DNA of 15,297 nt from NCBI GenBank assembly GCA_018971405.1, contig JAGXAX010000006.1, positions 1 to 15,297 on the forward strand, given 5' to 3'. The stretch's first letter is position 1. The number at the start of each line of letters is the position of its first letter. The DNA comes from Alphaproteobacteria bacterium (GTDB lineage: Bacteria; Pseudomonadota; Alphaproteobacteria; Micavibrionales; UBA2020). The position numbers were made by a program, and so were the translations under genes. Positions 1 to 6,639 of this stretch are shown piece after piece. The notes beneath the pieces are model-generated. The model had not been told where the DNA came from, searched no databases, and saw nothing but the letters and a program-made list of their open reading frames with translations.

Positions 1-203
1 GCGCGCCCGGCGACTTTCGCCCGAAACCTGTCTTCCCCCCCATCATCCGCCGCGACGGTTTCTGTCCGGCATCACCTCCAAAGCTCTGTCTCCCCAGGCC
101 ATGGACGTTGAGGAAAGGCGATCAAACCATTCTCTCCCCCGCACCCCCTTTCATCGGGTTGTTTCTTCACGGAATCGGACTTCCGCCAGCTTCTTTATCG
201 CAT

Positions 204-248
204 AAAATTGCTTAAATGTAAATATATAATTTCTATTTTAGCAATTTT
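204..248. repeat. Imperfect inverted repeat in AT-rich island
   Basis: Arms at 204-217 (AAAATTGCTTAAAT) and 235-248 (ATTTTAGCAATTTT) are complementary at 13 of 14 positions, separated by 17 bases. The centre contains TATATAAT (223-230), which resembles a -10 element on the plus strand. The structure could be an operator, a transcript hairpin or a cruciform-prone element. No function is assigned. Confidence 0.6.
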
Positions 249-275
249 GATTGTAAAATAACAGATTATTGGCTG

Positions 276-297
276 ATATTATTATTCATAATAATAT
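276..297. repeat. Perfect AT-only inverted repeat
   Basis: ATATTATTAT at 276-285 and ATAATAATAT at 288-297 are exact reverse complements with the dinucleotide TC between them. It lies about 30 bp beyond the other AT-rich inverted repeat and about 55 bp before the tandem 25-bp repeat. The symmetry is direct observation; a protein-binding or DNA-unwinding role is only a possibility. Confidence 0.6.
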
Positions 298-353
298 ATT
301 TGGGAATGACCACAGCATCCCGCCCCAAACGCCGTGCCGGACCTGTTCCAGCA

Positions 354-403
354 TCACGCATGTTTCACATGCAAAGCGTCACGCATGTTTCACATGCAAA
401 GCA
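354..403. repeat. Tandem repeat, 2 x 25 bp, each with palindromic core
   Basis: Two adjacent copies (354-378 and 379-403) agree at 24 of 25 positions. Each copy holds the interrupted palindrome GCATGT-TTC-ACATGC (358-372 and 383-397). Each also contains TGTTTCAC, the left half of the bacterial ParB-binding parS consensus, but the right half diverges (12 of 16 positions match TGTTTCACGTGAAACA). Two direct copies of a palindrome at 25-bp spacing suggest a protein-binding array, although no cognate regulator is in the window. Confidence 0.65.
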
Positions 404-528
404 TGATGACGGCGTTTTCTTCTCCGCCGGAGGAGCTTCCGCTTTCGCCTGGAGTTCCATTCATCTCCGTCACTCCGCGCGGCCGGCCTGCTCTCCGGTT
501 TTGAAAACAGCGTCCCGGCCTTCCGGAT

Positions 529-547
529 CCCCGCGTGAAGCGCGGGG
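529..547. repeat. GC-rich hairpin downstream of rnpB
   Basis: CCCCGCG (529-535) and CGCGGGG (541-547) form a 7-bp perfect stem with a five-base loop, about 33 bp beyond the rnpB 3' end. In the rnpB direction no T-run follows, so it is not a canonical intrinsic terminator. It could still protect or end the transcript, or be a dispersed REP-like palindrome. Confidence 0.4.
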
Positions 548-579
548 GCGGCGGGCGTTTTTCAAATGGCAATTGATCT

Positions 580-973
580 GGAACCAGAGAGTCTGTAAGC
601 CGGGTTCTGTCCCTTTTGCAAGGGGGTGACCATTCATCTGCGATGCGCGTCGCCGCGCACCTCTAGCAGCCGACCCGGAAGGCGGAACCGGAAACGGTTC
701 TGTCATTGAAGACATGCCTTCCCTATTTGGCCTTGCTCCCGGTGGGGTTTTCCCTGCCCGTCCTGTTGCCAGTCCGGCGGTGAGCTCTTACCTCGCCTTT
801 TCACCCTTGCCCTCCCGGCTTTTGGCCGAAGAAGGCGGTATGTTTTCTGCGGCACTTTCCCTGCACCCCCTTGAAACCAAGAAGGCGCGCCGGACGTTAT
901 CCGGCACCGTGTTTCCGTGGAGCCCGGACTTTCCTCAAGCTTGACGCCTGCGGTCACCCGACTCTCTGGTTCG
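580..973 (-). ncRNA. rnpB: RNase P RNA (bacterial type A)
   Basis: This is the catalytic RNA of ribonuclease P, which removes 5' leaders from precursor tRNAs. The two ends form the P1 helix: 581-592 and 961-972 are perfectly complementary. The minus strand carries GAGGAAAGTCCGGGCTCC (936-919), the hallmark 5' conserved region. It also carries GGTAAGAGCTCACCG (792-778), the central conserved segment, and ACAGAACCCGGCTTA (610-596), the 3' conserved segment. The length of about 394 nt and the form of the 3' domain fit alphaproteobacterial type A RNA. Exact ends are inferred from P1 and could shift by a few bases. Open frames across this interval are spurious. It lies directly downstream of the amidase gene on the same strand. 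Confidence 0.96.
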
Positions 974-978
974 CACGC

Positions 979-1007
979 ACTTTAGCTTGATACGATAAAA
1001 AAAACAA
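979..1007 (-). promoter_or_regulatory. Possible rnpB promoter
   Basis: On the minus strand TTGTTT (1007-1002) is followed after 17 bases by TAAAGT (984-979). Position 972, where RNase P RNA should begin, is 6 bases further on. Both hexamers are weak matches to sigma-70 consensus. The spacing and the agreement with the predicted RNA 5' end support it. An eight-T tract (1004-997) overlaps the -35 side. Confidence 0.4.
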
Positions 1008-1020
1008 TACTTTTATGGAA

Positions 1021-1749
1021 TTATTTCGGGCGGTGACCAGGCGCTTTTGGCCGCAGCCCCAGTTTTTTCTTCACGAGCGACTGCAGCTTCTGAACGGTGT
1101 CAGGATCAGCCACGCCGATTTTCTCCTTTGTTGCGAAAATCTCCGGCATGAAATGGCGCTGAAATTCCGTAATGCGCGCTTTCAGCTCCGCGTTCGGGTC
1201 GTATCCGAACTGTGTCAAGATTTTGTCGATGTCCGCTTCTTCGCTCTCGCCGGATTCCGGCCATGCTCCGATCCCCGCCTCCGCCAGTTTTTGCCACGGA
1301 AACTTTTCTCCCGGATCCTTTTTGCGCCCCGGCGCGACATCGGAATGGCCCAGCACATGGCAGGGCAGGATCTTGTGCCGCGCCATGATCTCGCGGCAGA
1401 GTTCAATGACCGCCGCGATCTGCGTGTCGGGAAAACCGGGCAGGCCGAAATCATGCCCTGCGTTCTGGATTTCGATGCCGATGGAGCAGGAGTTGATGTC
1501 CGTCTCCCCTTCCCAGTATGACTTTCCCGCATGCCACGCGCGCAGGCTTTCATCGACGAGCCGCATGACGCTGCCGTCCTCATCGACCATATAATGGGCG
1601 CTCACTTCATGATCCTTGTCGCCGCCCTGCAGCAGGCGCAGGGCCTCGTATGACGTTTCCGTTCCGGTGTAGTGCAAGATCAGGTATTTTATCTTCTTGC
1701 CTTCCGGGCGCGGGCCGAAATTGGGCGAAGGCGCGTCAATCACGTTCAT
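1021..1749 (-). CDS. ampD: N-acetylmuramoyl-L-alanine amidase, AmpD/AmiD-like
   Basis: A 242-aa zinc amidase that should cleave the bond between N-acetylmuramic acid (or anhydro-muramic acid) and L-alanine in murein fragments. Amidase_2 domain residues are visible: H26 in LILHYTGT, H135 in VLGHSDVAPG and D145 in KKDPG as zinc ligands, with E93 in IGIEIQN as likely catalytic acid. Residues about 168-235 form a helical C-terminal segment resembling the peptidoglycan-binding-like tail of AmiD. There is no signal peptide or lipobox, so a cytoplasmic recycling role is more likely than a periplasmic one. I chose ATG at 1749 because it overlaps the upstream phosphorylase stop as ATGA and gives the family N-terminus; an in-frame upstream ATG at 1902 would only extend into the neighbouring gene. 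It is the last protein gene of the cluster, just before rnpB, with no convincing terminator between. AmpD versus AmiD naming is uncertain. Confidence 0.9.
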   Translation of the reverse strand: MNVIDAPSPNFGPRPEGKKIKYLILHYTGTETSYEALRLLQGGDKDHEVSAHYMVDEDGSVMRLVDESLRAWHAGKSYWEGETDINSCSIGIEIQNAGHDFGLPGFPDTQIAAVIELCREIMARHKILPCHVLGHSDVAPGRKKDPGEKFPWQKLAEAGIGAWPESGESEEADIDKILTQFGYDPNAELKARITEFQRHFMPEIFATKEKIGVADPDTVQKLQSLVKKKLGLRPKAPGHRPK

Positions 1750-2576
1750 GCGAGATGCTTCACGAAAGCCGCCACCAGCCGCTCGAAGTTCCCCGCGCCG
1801 CGCTTGGCGTTTTCCAGCGTATGCGCGTGACTCAGCTCCTCGTCGTCCATGCCCGCGCCGAGGTTGGTGATGCAGGAGCAGCCGACGACGCGCAGGCCGC
1901 AATGCCGCGCGATGATGCAGTCCGGCACGCTCGACATGCCCACGGCATCGCCGCCCATCGCCTGCGCCATGCGGATTTCCGCCGGCGTCTCGAACGAGGG
2001 CCCGCGGAACGCCATGTAAACGCCTTCGTGCAGCGTAATGTTCTCATCTTGCGCCGTTTCCGCCAGCCGGTCGCGGAGGAGCGGGTCCCATGCGTCGGTC
2101 ATCGGCGGGAAGCGCGGGCCGAAATCGTCGTCGTTCGGCCCGACCAGCGGATGGAAGCCCATAAAATTGATATGGTCGGTGATCATCATCAAAGCGCCCG
2201 GCAGCATGCTGTCGCGCAAACTGCCCGCCGCGTTGGAAAGAAACAGCGTTTCGATGCCGAGCGCCTTCACCGTGCGGATCATCGTTTTCAAAGGATAAGC
2301 GTCGTCCGTCTCGTAAAAATGCTTGCGCCCCCTGAAAGCAAGGACATCGACGCCGTTCAGCTTGCCCGCCACGGCTTCGCCGACGTGCCCCTGAACGCCG
2401 AGCACCGGAAACCCGGGCAGGGCGGCATAAGGGATGGCGACGGAATTCTCGATTTTTTCCGTGAGGCCGCCGAGGCCGGAACCGAGGATGACCGCCATTT
2501 TCGGCTTTGCATCGCCGATCTTTTCGCGGATGACGTCGCGCGACGCGTCCACGTTCTGCTTGTGCGTGCTGGCCAT
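1746..2576 (-). CDS. Purine nucleoside phosphorylase, trimeric (inosine-guanosine) type
   Basis: A 276-aa enzyme that splits purine (deoxy)nucleosides with phosphate into free base and (deoxy)ribose-1-phosphate for purine salvage. Family signs: phosphate-binding GSGLGG (residues 32-37), the H86 region FRGRKHFYE, NAAGSL (115-120), GPSFETPAE (192-200, E196 in the base pocket), SSVPDCIIARHCGLRV (215-230) and CITN (235-238). N238 is the residue typical of nucleoside phosphorylases, where methylthioadenosine phosphorylases carry Asp, so MTA phosphorylase is less likely. Length matches the low-molecular-mass trimeric class, not the hexameric DeoD class. The gene starts 10 bp after sdhB ends, with AGAGGA inside the sdhB tail as the nearest ribosome-binding match, and its stop overlaps the amidase start by 4 bp. 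Co-transcription with sdh genes is inferred. Confidence 0.93.
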   Translation of the reverse strand: MASTHKQNVDASRDVIREKIGDAKPKMAVILGSGLGGLTEKIENSVAIPYAALPGFPVLGVQGHVGEAVAGKLNGVDVLAFRGRKHFYETDDAYPLKTMIRTVKALGIETLFLSNAAGSLRDSMLPGALMMITDHINFMGFHPLVGPNDDDFGPRFPPMTDAWDPLLRDRLAETAQDENITLHEGVYMAFRGPSFETPAEIRMAQAMGGDAVGMSSVPDCIIARHCGLRVVGCSCITNLGAGMDDEELSHAHTLENAKRGAGNFERLVAAFVKHLA

Positions 2577-2586
2577 GGCGGTGCCG

Positions 2587-3381
2587 TCAGTCCTCTTTCG
2601 TCATCTGCAATTTAATTTCCGCGATCGCCTTGGCGGGGTTCAGCCCCTTCGGGCAGGTGTTGGTGCAGTTCATGATCGTGTGGCAGCGGTAGAGCTTGAA
2701 CTTGTCCTCCATCTGCGCGAGGCGCTTCTTCTTCATGCGGTCGCGCGTGTCGGCGATCCAGCGCCACGCCTGCAGCAAAATCGCGGGGCCAAGAAACTTG
2801 TCTCCGTTCCACCAGTAGCTCGGGCAAGCCGTCGAGCAGCAGAAGCACATGATGCACATCGCGGGGCCGTGGCCGTCCTTGCCGTTGAGGATATCGGCGT
2901 CCTCGGGCGATTGCAGGCGTTCGCGTTCCGGCGCCGCCTCGTCGCTTTGCAGCCACGGCTCGACGCTCTTGTGCTGATCGTAGACATGGGTGAGGTCCGG
3001 CACGAGGTCTTTCACCACCGGCATGTGCGGCAGCGGCGAGATTTTCACGTCGCCCTTTTTCACGTCGGCGATGGCTTTCGTGCAGGCGAGCGTGTTGGTG
3101 CCGTCGATGTTCATGGCGCAGGAGCCGCAAATCCCCTCGCGGCAGGAGCGGCGGAAGGTCAGCGTGGAATCGACGTTGTTCTTGATATGGATCAGCGCGT
3201 CCAGCACCATCGGCCCGCACTTGTCCATGTCTATTTCGTAAGAGTCGAGGCGCGGGTTGGCGGCATCGTCCGGACTCCAGCGGTAAATATTGAAGGTGCG
3301 CTTGTTTTTCGCGCCTTCGGGCGCGGGATAATGCCTGCCTTCGGTGACTTCTGAGTTTTTCGGGAGTGCGAGCTGGACCAT
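2587..3381 (-). CDS. sdhB: Succinate dehydrogenase iron-sulfur subunit
   Basis: A 264-aa subunit carrying electrons from the FAD of SdhA to the quinone site of SdhCD (respiratory complex II). The N-terminal ferredoxin domain has the [2Fe-2S] ligands C80, C85, C88 and C100 in CREGICGSC. The C-terminal domain has C176, C179, C182 and C186P in [12 protein letters not shown], then [17 protein letters not shown] near residues 230-246, supplying the [4Fe-4S] and [3Fe-4S] ligands. [12 protein letters not shown] is the usual conserved stretch. Its ATG lies one base after the TAA of the glycosylase gene, so translation is probably coupled. One oddity: the segment before C176 reads DGHGPAM where related proteins usually have an acidic residue next to the first cysteine. 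Confidence 0.98.
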   Translation of the reverse strand: MVQLALPKNSEVTEGRHYPAPEGAKNKRTFNIYRWSPDDAANPRLDSYEIDMDKCGPMVLDALIHIKNNVDSTLTFRRSCREGICGSCAMNIDGTNTLACTKAIADVKKGDVKISPLPHMPVVKDLVPDLTHVYDQHKSVEPWLQSDEAAPERERLQSPEDADILNGKDGHGPAMCIMCFCCSTACPSYWWNGDKFLGPAILLQAWRWIADTRDRMKKKRLAQMEDKFKLYRCHTIMNCTNTCPKGLNPAKAIAEIKLQMTKED

Positions 3382-3382
3382 G

Positions 3383-3886
3383 TTATTTCCCCTTGATGAT
3401 CGACCATTCTTTTTGTTTGCGCGCCGCGCCGAGCCCTGCGTACGCAGGGCTGGTGGAGGGCAGGCGTTTCAACTCCAGCCGCGCGGCGGTTTTTTCCGGC
3501 AGCAGCGGCAGGACCCGCTTCCTGAATTCCTTTTCCGCCATCGCGCCGTTGAAAAAGACCCGGGAGATGCCGGAATGTTTTTTCAAAAACGCGGCAAAAT
3601 CGTTGGCTTCGGCATTCCTGATGTCCGCATCGAGGCTGCCGCGGCGCGTGCAGGATTTGAGCACGTCCCACAGCGCGAGCGCGTTGCCCTTGATCAGGGC
3701 CCGGCGCTCGGCATAGCTTGCGACCGGCGCCTCGAACAACAGCCCCATGATCCGCCAGAAGCTGTTGCGCGGATGCGCGTAATATTGCCGTTCTTCCAGC
3801 GATTTCACCCCCGGCATCGAGCCGAGGATCAGCGTGCGCGGTTTTGGCGCGACGATCGGCGGAAAACTGACGGCCTCATGCGTCAT
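3383..3886 (-). CDS. Hypoxanthine/uracil-DNA glycosylase, UDG superfamily family 6
   Basis: A 167-aa base-excision-repair glycosylase that should remove deaminated adenine (hypoxanthine) and perhaps uracil from DNA. Recognised from [18 protein letters not shown] (residues 19-36) followed by AHPRNSFW (37-44), the signature of the HDG family; N41 is the likely key residue. ALWDVL (71-76), VFFNG (110-114) and the C-terminal [10 protein letters not shown] (142-151) match further family blocks. Family members usually read SPANA, so Y149 replaces the Asn; the change coincides with a perfect DNA palindrome. The start ATG at 3886 shares one base with the sdhA stop (TGATG), so it is probably made by reinitiation. 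Sitting between sdhA and sdhB is unusual. Substrate preference is not readable from sequence. Confidence 0.88.
   Translation of the reverse strand: MTHEAVSFPPIVAPKPRTLILGSMPGVKSLEERQYYAHPRNSFWRIMGLLFEAPVASYAERRALIKGNALALWDVLKSCTRRGSLDADIRNAEANDFAAFLKKHSGISRVFFNGAMAEKEFRKRVLPLLPEKTAARLELKRLPSTSPAYAGLGAARKQKEWSIIKGK
3432..3451. repeat. Perfect 20-bp palindrome inside glycosylase gene
   Basis: AGCCCTGCGTACGCAGGGCT is identical to its reverse complement. It encodes Ser-Pro-Ala-Tyr-Ala-Gly of the glycosylase C-terminal motif (residues 146-151) in frame. CCT, GCA and GGG look less favoured than GC-ending codons in the neighbouring genes. It could be a chance motif, an inserted REP-like palindrome, a regulatory RNA hairpin between sdhA and sdhB, or a protein site. 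Confidence 0.7.
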
Positions 3887-5691
3887 CAATACACCCGCGC
3901 CTTGGGCGGAATGGATTCGATCTCGTTCGACATCGGCTGGAGATGCACGGGGCGGTAGGAAATCCTCGTCTTGCCCTTGTCGTCGACGTAGATCACGCTG
4001 TGCTTCATCCAGTCCTTGTCGTCGCGGTCCTTGAAGTCCTCGCGGGCGTGCGCGCCGCGCGATTCTTCGCGATTGACGGCGGCGGCGATCGTCGCCTTGG
4101 CCTGACGCATCAGGTTGTCCAGTTCCAGCGTCTCGACAAGGTCGGAGTTCCAGACCATCGAACGGTCGGAGAGCTGAAGGTCGGCCATGCCCGCCCAGCA
4201 TTTGTCGATTTTCTCCACGCCTTCCCGCAGCACGCCGCCGGTGCGGAAGACCGCGCAGTGGTTTTGCATGTTCTTTTGCATTTCGAGGCGCAGGTGCGCG
4301 GTGCGCGTGCCGCCTTTGGCGTTACGGTATTTGTCGAGCCGCGCGACCGCCTCCTCGCCCGCGTCCGCCGGCAGCTTTTTGTGGGCCGCGCCGGGCTTGA
4401 CCGTTGCGGCGGCACGGTTGGCGGCGGAGCGCCCGAACACCACCAGATCGAGCAGCGAGTTGGAGCCGAGGCGGTTCGCGCCATGCACGGAAACGCAGGC
4501 CGCTTCGCCGATCGCCATCAGCCCCGGCACGACGGCGTCCGGATCGGCGGCGGTCGGGTTAACGACTTCGGTGTGATAGTTGGTCGGGATGCCGCCCATG
4601 TTGTAATGCACCGTCGGCAGGACGGGGATCGGCTCTTTCGTCACGTCAACGTTGGCGAATATCTTCGCCGTCTCGGAGATGCCCGGCAGCCGCTGATGGA
4701 TGACGGCGGGGTCGAGATGCTCGATATGCAGATGGATATGGTCTTTGTGCTCGCCGACGCCGCGGCCTTCACGGATTTCGATGGTCATGGCGCGGGAGAC
4801 GACATCGCGCGAGGCAAGGTCTTTCGCGTGCGGCGCGTAACGCTCCATGAAGCGCTCGCCCGCCGAATTGGTGAGGTAGCCGCCCTCGCCGCGCACGCCT
4901 TCGGTGATGAGGCAGCCCGCGCCGTAGATGCCGGTCGGGTGAAACTGCACGAACTCCATGTCCTGCACCGGAAGCCCCGCGCGCAAGACCATCCCGCCGC
5001 CGTCGCCGGTGCAGGTGTGGGCCGAGGTGCAGGAGAAGTACGTGCGGCCGTAACCGCCCGTCGCCAGCACGACGCGGTGCGCGCGGAAGCGGTGGATCGT
5101 GCCGTCGTCGAGGTTCCACGCCATCACGCCGCGGCAGACTTTTTGTCCATTGGCGCCCTCATCGTCCATGATCAGGTCGATGGCGTAGTACTCGATGAAG
5201 AATTCCGCGTGGTGCTTGAGGCTCTGCTGATAGAGCGTGTGCAGCATGGCATGGCCGGTGCGGTCGGCGGCGGCGCAGGTGCGGCGCGCCGTGCCCTTGC
5301 CGAAGTGCGTCGTCATGCCGCCGAAGGCGCGCTGGTAGATCTTGCCCTCGGGCGTGCGCGAAAACGGCATGCCGTAATGCTCCAGTTCGATCACGGCGGG
5401 AATGGCCTCGCGGCACATATATTCGATCGCGTCCTGATCGCCCAGCCAGTCGGAGCCCTTGACGGTGTCGTACATGTGCCAGCGCCAGTCGTCCTCGCCC
5501 TCGTTGCCGAGCGCGGCGGAAATCCCGCCCTGCGCCGCGACGGTGTGCGAGCGCGTCGGGAACACCTTGGTGATGCAGGCGGTTTTCAACCCCTTTTCGG
5601 CCATGCCGAAGGTGGCGCGCAGGCCCGCGCCGCCCGCGCCGACGACGATGACGTCATATTCATGTTCGATGATCGGGTAGCTGTTTTGCAT
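3886..5691 (-). CDS. sdhA: Succinate dehydrogenase flavoprotein subunit
   Basis: A 601-aa catalytic subunit oxidising succinate to fumarate with covalently bound FAD. Residues 14-30 hold the dinucleotide-binding VVGAGGAG motif. [11 protein letters not shown] places H49 as the covalent FAD ligand. [21 protein letters not shown] is the substrate and capping-domain stretch with the catalytic Arg. [18 protein letters not shown] is the conserved C-terminal FAD contact, and the protein ends in the common [13 protein letters not shown] tail. Length matches mitochondrial and alphaproteobacterial SdhA (about 600 aa), with no signal peptide. It starts 3 bp after sdhD and shares one base with the next gene, so it is part of the sdh transcript. 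Confidence 0.99.
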   Translation of the reverse strand: MQNSYPIIEHEYDVIVVGAGGAGLRATFGMAEKGLKTACITKVFPTRSHTVAAQGGISAALGNEGEDDWRWHMYDTVKGSDWLGDQDAIEYMCREAIPAVIELEHYGMPFSRTPEGKIYQRAFGGMTTHFGKGTARRTCAAADRTGHAMLHTLYQQSLKHHAEFFIEYYAIDLIMDDEGANGQKVCRGVMAWNLDDGTIHRFRAHRVVLATGGYGRTYFSCTSAHTCTGDGGGMVLRAGLPVQDMEFVQFHPTGIYGAGCLITEGVRGEGGYLTNSAGERFMERYAPHAKDLASRDVVSRAMTIEIREGRGVGEHKDHIHLHIEHLDPAVIHQRLPGISETAKIFANVDVTKEPIPVLPTVHYNMGGIPTNYHTEVVNPTAADPDAVVPGLMAIGEAACVSVHGANRLGSNSLLDLVVFGRSAANRAAATVKPGAAHKKLPADAGEEAVARLDKYRNAKGGTRTAHLRLEMQKNMQNHCAVFRTGGVLREGVEKIDKCWAGMADLQLSDRSMVWNSDLVETLELDNLMRQAKATIAAAVNREESRGAHAREDFKDRDDKDWMKHSVIYVDDKGKTRISYRPVHLQPMSNEIESIPPKARVY

Positions 5692-5694
5692 TTT

Positions 5695-6033
5695 TCAGTA
5701 CTTTCCGGTTTTGATGGCCAGCACGGCATAAAGGCAGGCGAGGCCGAGGAGGAGGAAAAACAATTTGGACAAAAGCAGCGCGGCCTTCTGCGCGCGCGGC
5801 GACGGCACGTAGTCGATGATGATTTCCCCGACGCCGAAGCTCGCGTGCCAGAAGCCGCAGACGATGAACAGCGCCAGCGCCCCCGCCGTCAGCGGCTCCT
5901 TCACCCAGCCGACGAACACTTCGCGGCTTTTCGTCGCGATGAATCCCCCCTGCCAGATGAAATAGAAGAACAGGAAAACCAGCGGCACGGCCGTCAGGCG
6001 CTGGAGAGTCCAGTGTTTTACGTTCGGTTTCAT
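5695..6033 (-). CDS. sdhD: Succinate dehydrogenase membrane anchor subunit SdhD
   Basis: A 112-aa inner-membrane anchor that, with SdhC, binds heme b and ubiquinone. Three hydrophobic helices are visible at about residues 13-33, 49-70 and 86-108. HASFGVGEIIIDY (63-75) is the family motif; D74-Y75 corresponds to the Asp-Tyr pair that lines the quinone site. I chose ATG at 6033 because it sits 2 bp after the sdhC stop and gives the usual length; an upstream in-frame ATG at 6291 would run through sdhC. The gene ends 3 bp before sdhA. Confidence 0.95.
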   Translation of the reverse strand: MKPNVKHWTLQRLTAVPLVFLFFYFIWQGGFIATKSREVFVGWVKEPLTAGALALFIVCGFWHASFGVGEIIIDYVPSPRAQKAALLLSKLFFLLLGLACLYAVLAIKTGKY

Positions 6034-6035
6034 TG

Positions 6036-6422
6036 TTATTTCGCTCCTGTCTGCCAGATCAGCAGGGTGATGACGATCGTTCCGCCGATGACGAGGTAGC
6101 CGCTCCTGTAAACCCTTTTCATCTCGATGCCGTAGCCCAGATCCCACTTCAGGTGGCGGATGCCGTTCAGGAGGTGGTACACGAAGGAAAACAGCCAGCC
6201 GAACAGCATGAACTGCCCGATGAAGCTTTCCCTGAACGCCTGAAAAACCCCGAAGGCCCGCACGCCCGACAGCGCGGCGAAAAGCCACCATGCCAGCAGC
6301 AGCGTGCCCGCCGCCAGCGCCGCGCCGGTGATGCGGTGCAGAATGGAAAGCACGGACGTGATCTGCGGTTTATAGGTCGAGCCGAGCATGAACGGCGAAA
6401 GCGGGCGGTTCGTATTTGACAT
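6036..6422 (-). CDS. sdhC: Succinate dehydrogenase cytochrome b556 subunit SdhC
   Basis: A 128-aa inner-membrane subunit of complex II. The N-terminal RPLSPFMLGSTYKPQITS block and SILHRITG (residues 26-33) are typical; S26 and R30 match the quinone-contact Ser and Arg. YHLLNGIRHLKWDLG (82-96) contains H83, the expected axial heme b ligand. Three membrane helices lie at about 34-52, 70-90 and 104-125. I chose ATG at 6422 (MSNTNRPLSP) over the in-frame ATG at 6494, because the extra 24 residues are not family-like and overlap the probable promoter. It is the first gene of the minus-strand cluster. Confidence 0.95.
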   Translation of the reverse strand: MSNTNRPLSPFMLGSTYKPQITSVLSILHRITGAALAAGTLLLAWWLFAALSGVRAFGVFQAFRESFIGQFMLFGWLFSFVYHLLNGIRHLKWDLGYGIEMKRVYRSGYLVIGGTIVITLLIWQTGAK

Positions 6423-6460
6423 ATTTTTGAAACCTATGTGCCTGTGAACGAAGCCCCTGC

Positions 6461-6489
6461 AGGATATCCCCTGAACTTTCATTCGTCCA
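6461..6489 (-). promoter_or_regulatory. Candidate sdh operon promoter
   Basis: On the minus strand TGGACG (6489-6484) and TATCCT (6466-6461) are separated by 17 bases. Each matches four of six sigma-70 consensus positions. Transcription would begin near 6454 and give a leader of about 30 nt before the sdhC ATG. Other weak pairs exist in this gap, so this is a best guess. Confidence 0.25.
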
Positions 6490-6554
6490 GTCATTCACAA
6501 AAACAATAACGGTCCTGGCGTGTCCTGATTCAACTCAGGTTTATCCTTTTGCCC

Positions 6555-6583
6555 TTGACTCTTCACATAAGGATTTTTAAGGT
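6555..6583 (+). promoter_or_regulatory. Candidate addBA promoter
   Basis: TTGACT (6555-6560), five of six to the -35 consensus, is followed after 17 bases by TAAGGT (6578-6583), a weak -10. This leaves a leader of about 50 nt ahead of addB. An alternative -10 lies in the AT-rich run at 6605-6615. Confidence 0.3.
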
Positions 6584-6639
6584 CGTGAACAGGCTCCTGA
6601 AGTTTACAAAATATACCCAACGGCGCAAGGCAGAGAACG

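Larger units (their letters stand above)
1..579. other. Non-coding region at left edge, no supported gene
   Basis: I see no protein I can recognise in this stretch. Open frames here are short, of low complexity and unlike any family I know. Composition changes sharply: bases 1-190 are GC-rich and pyrimidine-rich on the plus strand, about 200-300 are strongly AT-rich, and 301 onward is GC-rich again. The AT-rich part holds two inverted repeats, and a tandem 25-bp repeat and a GC hairpin follow; these are listed separately. In many alphaproteobacteria the region beyond rnpB leads to the mraZ/rsmH division cluster. A minus-strand gene could therefore begin just left of base 60: GGAGGTGATG reads on the minus strand near 70-85. 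I could not confirm any such gene in the bases present. Confidence 0.5.
6423..6639. promoter_or_regulatory. Divergent regulatory region, sdhC / addB
   Basis: This 217-bp gap drives sdhC leftward and addB rightward. I see no additional gene. It contains a short inverted repeat CCTGA-TTCAAC-TCAGG (6524-6539) lying roughly midway, and AT-rich stretches at 6500-6510 and 6570-6615. No site for a known sdh regulator was recognised. Confidence 0.5.

Noticed and set aside
1..300. AT-rich island as a replication origin
   Set aside because: No DnaA boxes close to TTATCCACA and no origin-associated genes such as dnaA, hemE or parAB are in the window.
354..403. Tandem repeat as a CRISPR array
   Set aside because: Only two contiguous copies without spacers and no cas genes nearby.
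529..547. Hairpin as a canonical rnpB terminator
   Set aside because: No U-tract follows it in the rnpB direction, so it is reported only as a hairpin.
300..957. Short open frames across the left non-coding region and rnpB
   Set aside because: They overlap RNase P RNA or low-complexity DNA and encode no recognisable protein.
1750..1902. Longer amidase start at 1902
   Set aside because: The extra 51 residues are Arg-rich antisense-like sequence inside the phosphorylase gene; the ATGA start at 1749 gives the expected N-terminus.
1746..2576. Methylthioadenosine phosphorylase assignment
   Set aside because: The base-recognition residue is Asn (N238 in CITN), which fits purine nucleoside phosphorylase, and the surrounding motifs match the inosine-guanosine type.
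3943..6099. Plus-strand open frame of 718 codons across sdhA-sdhD
   Set aside because: Antisense shadow of three well-identified sdh genes.
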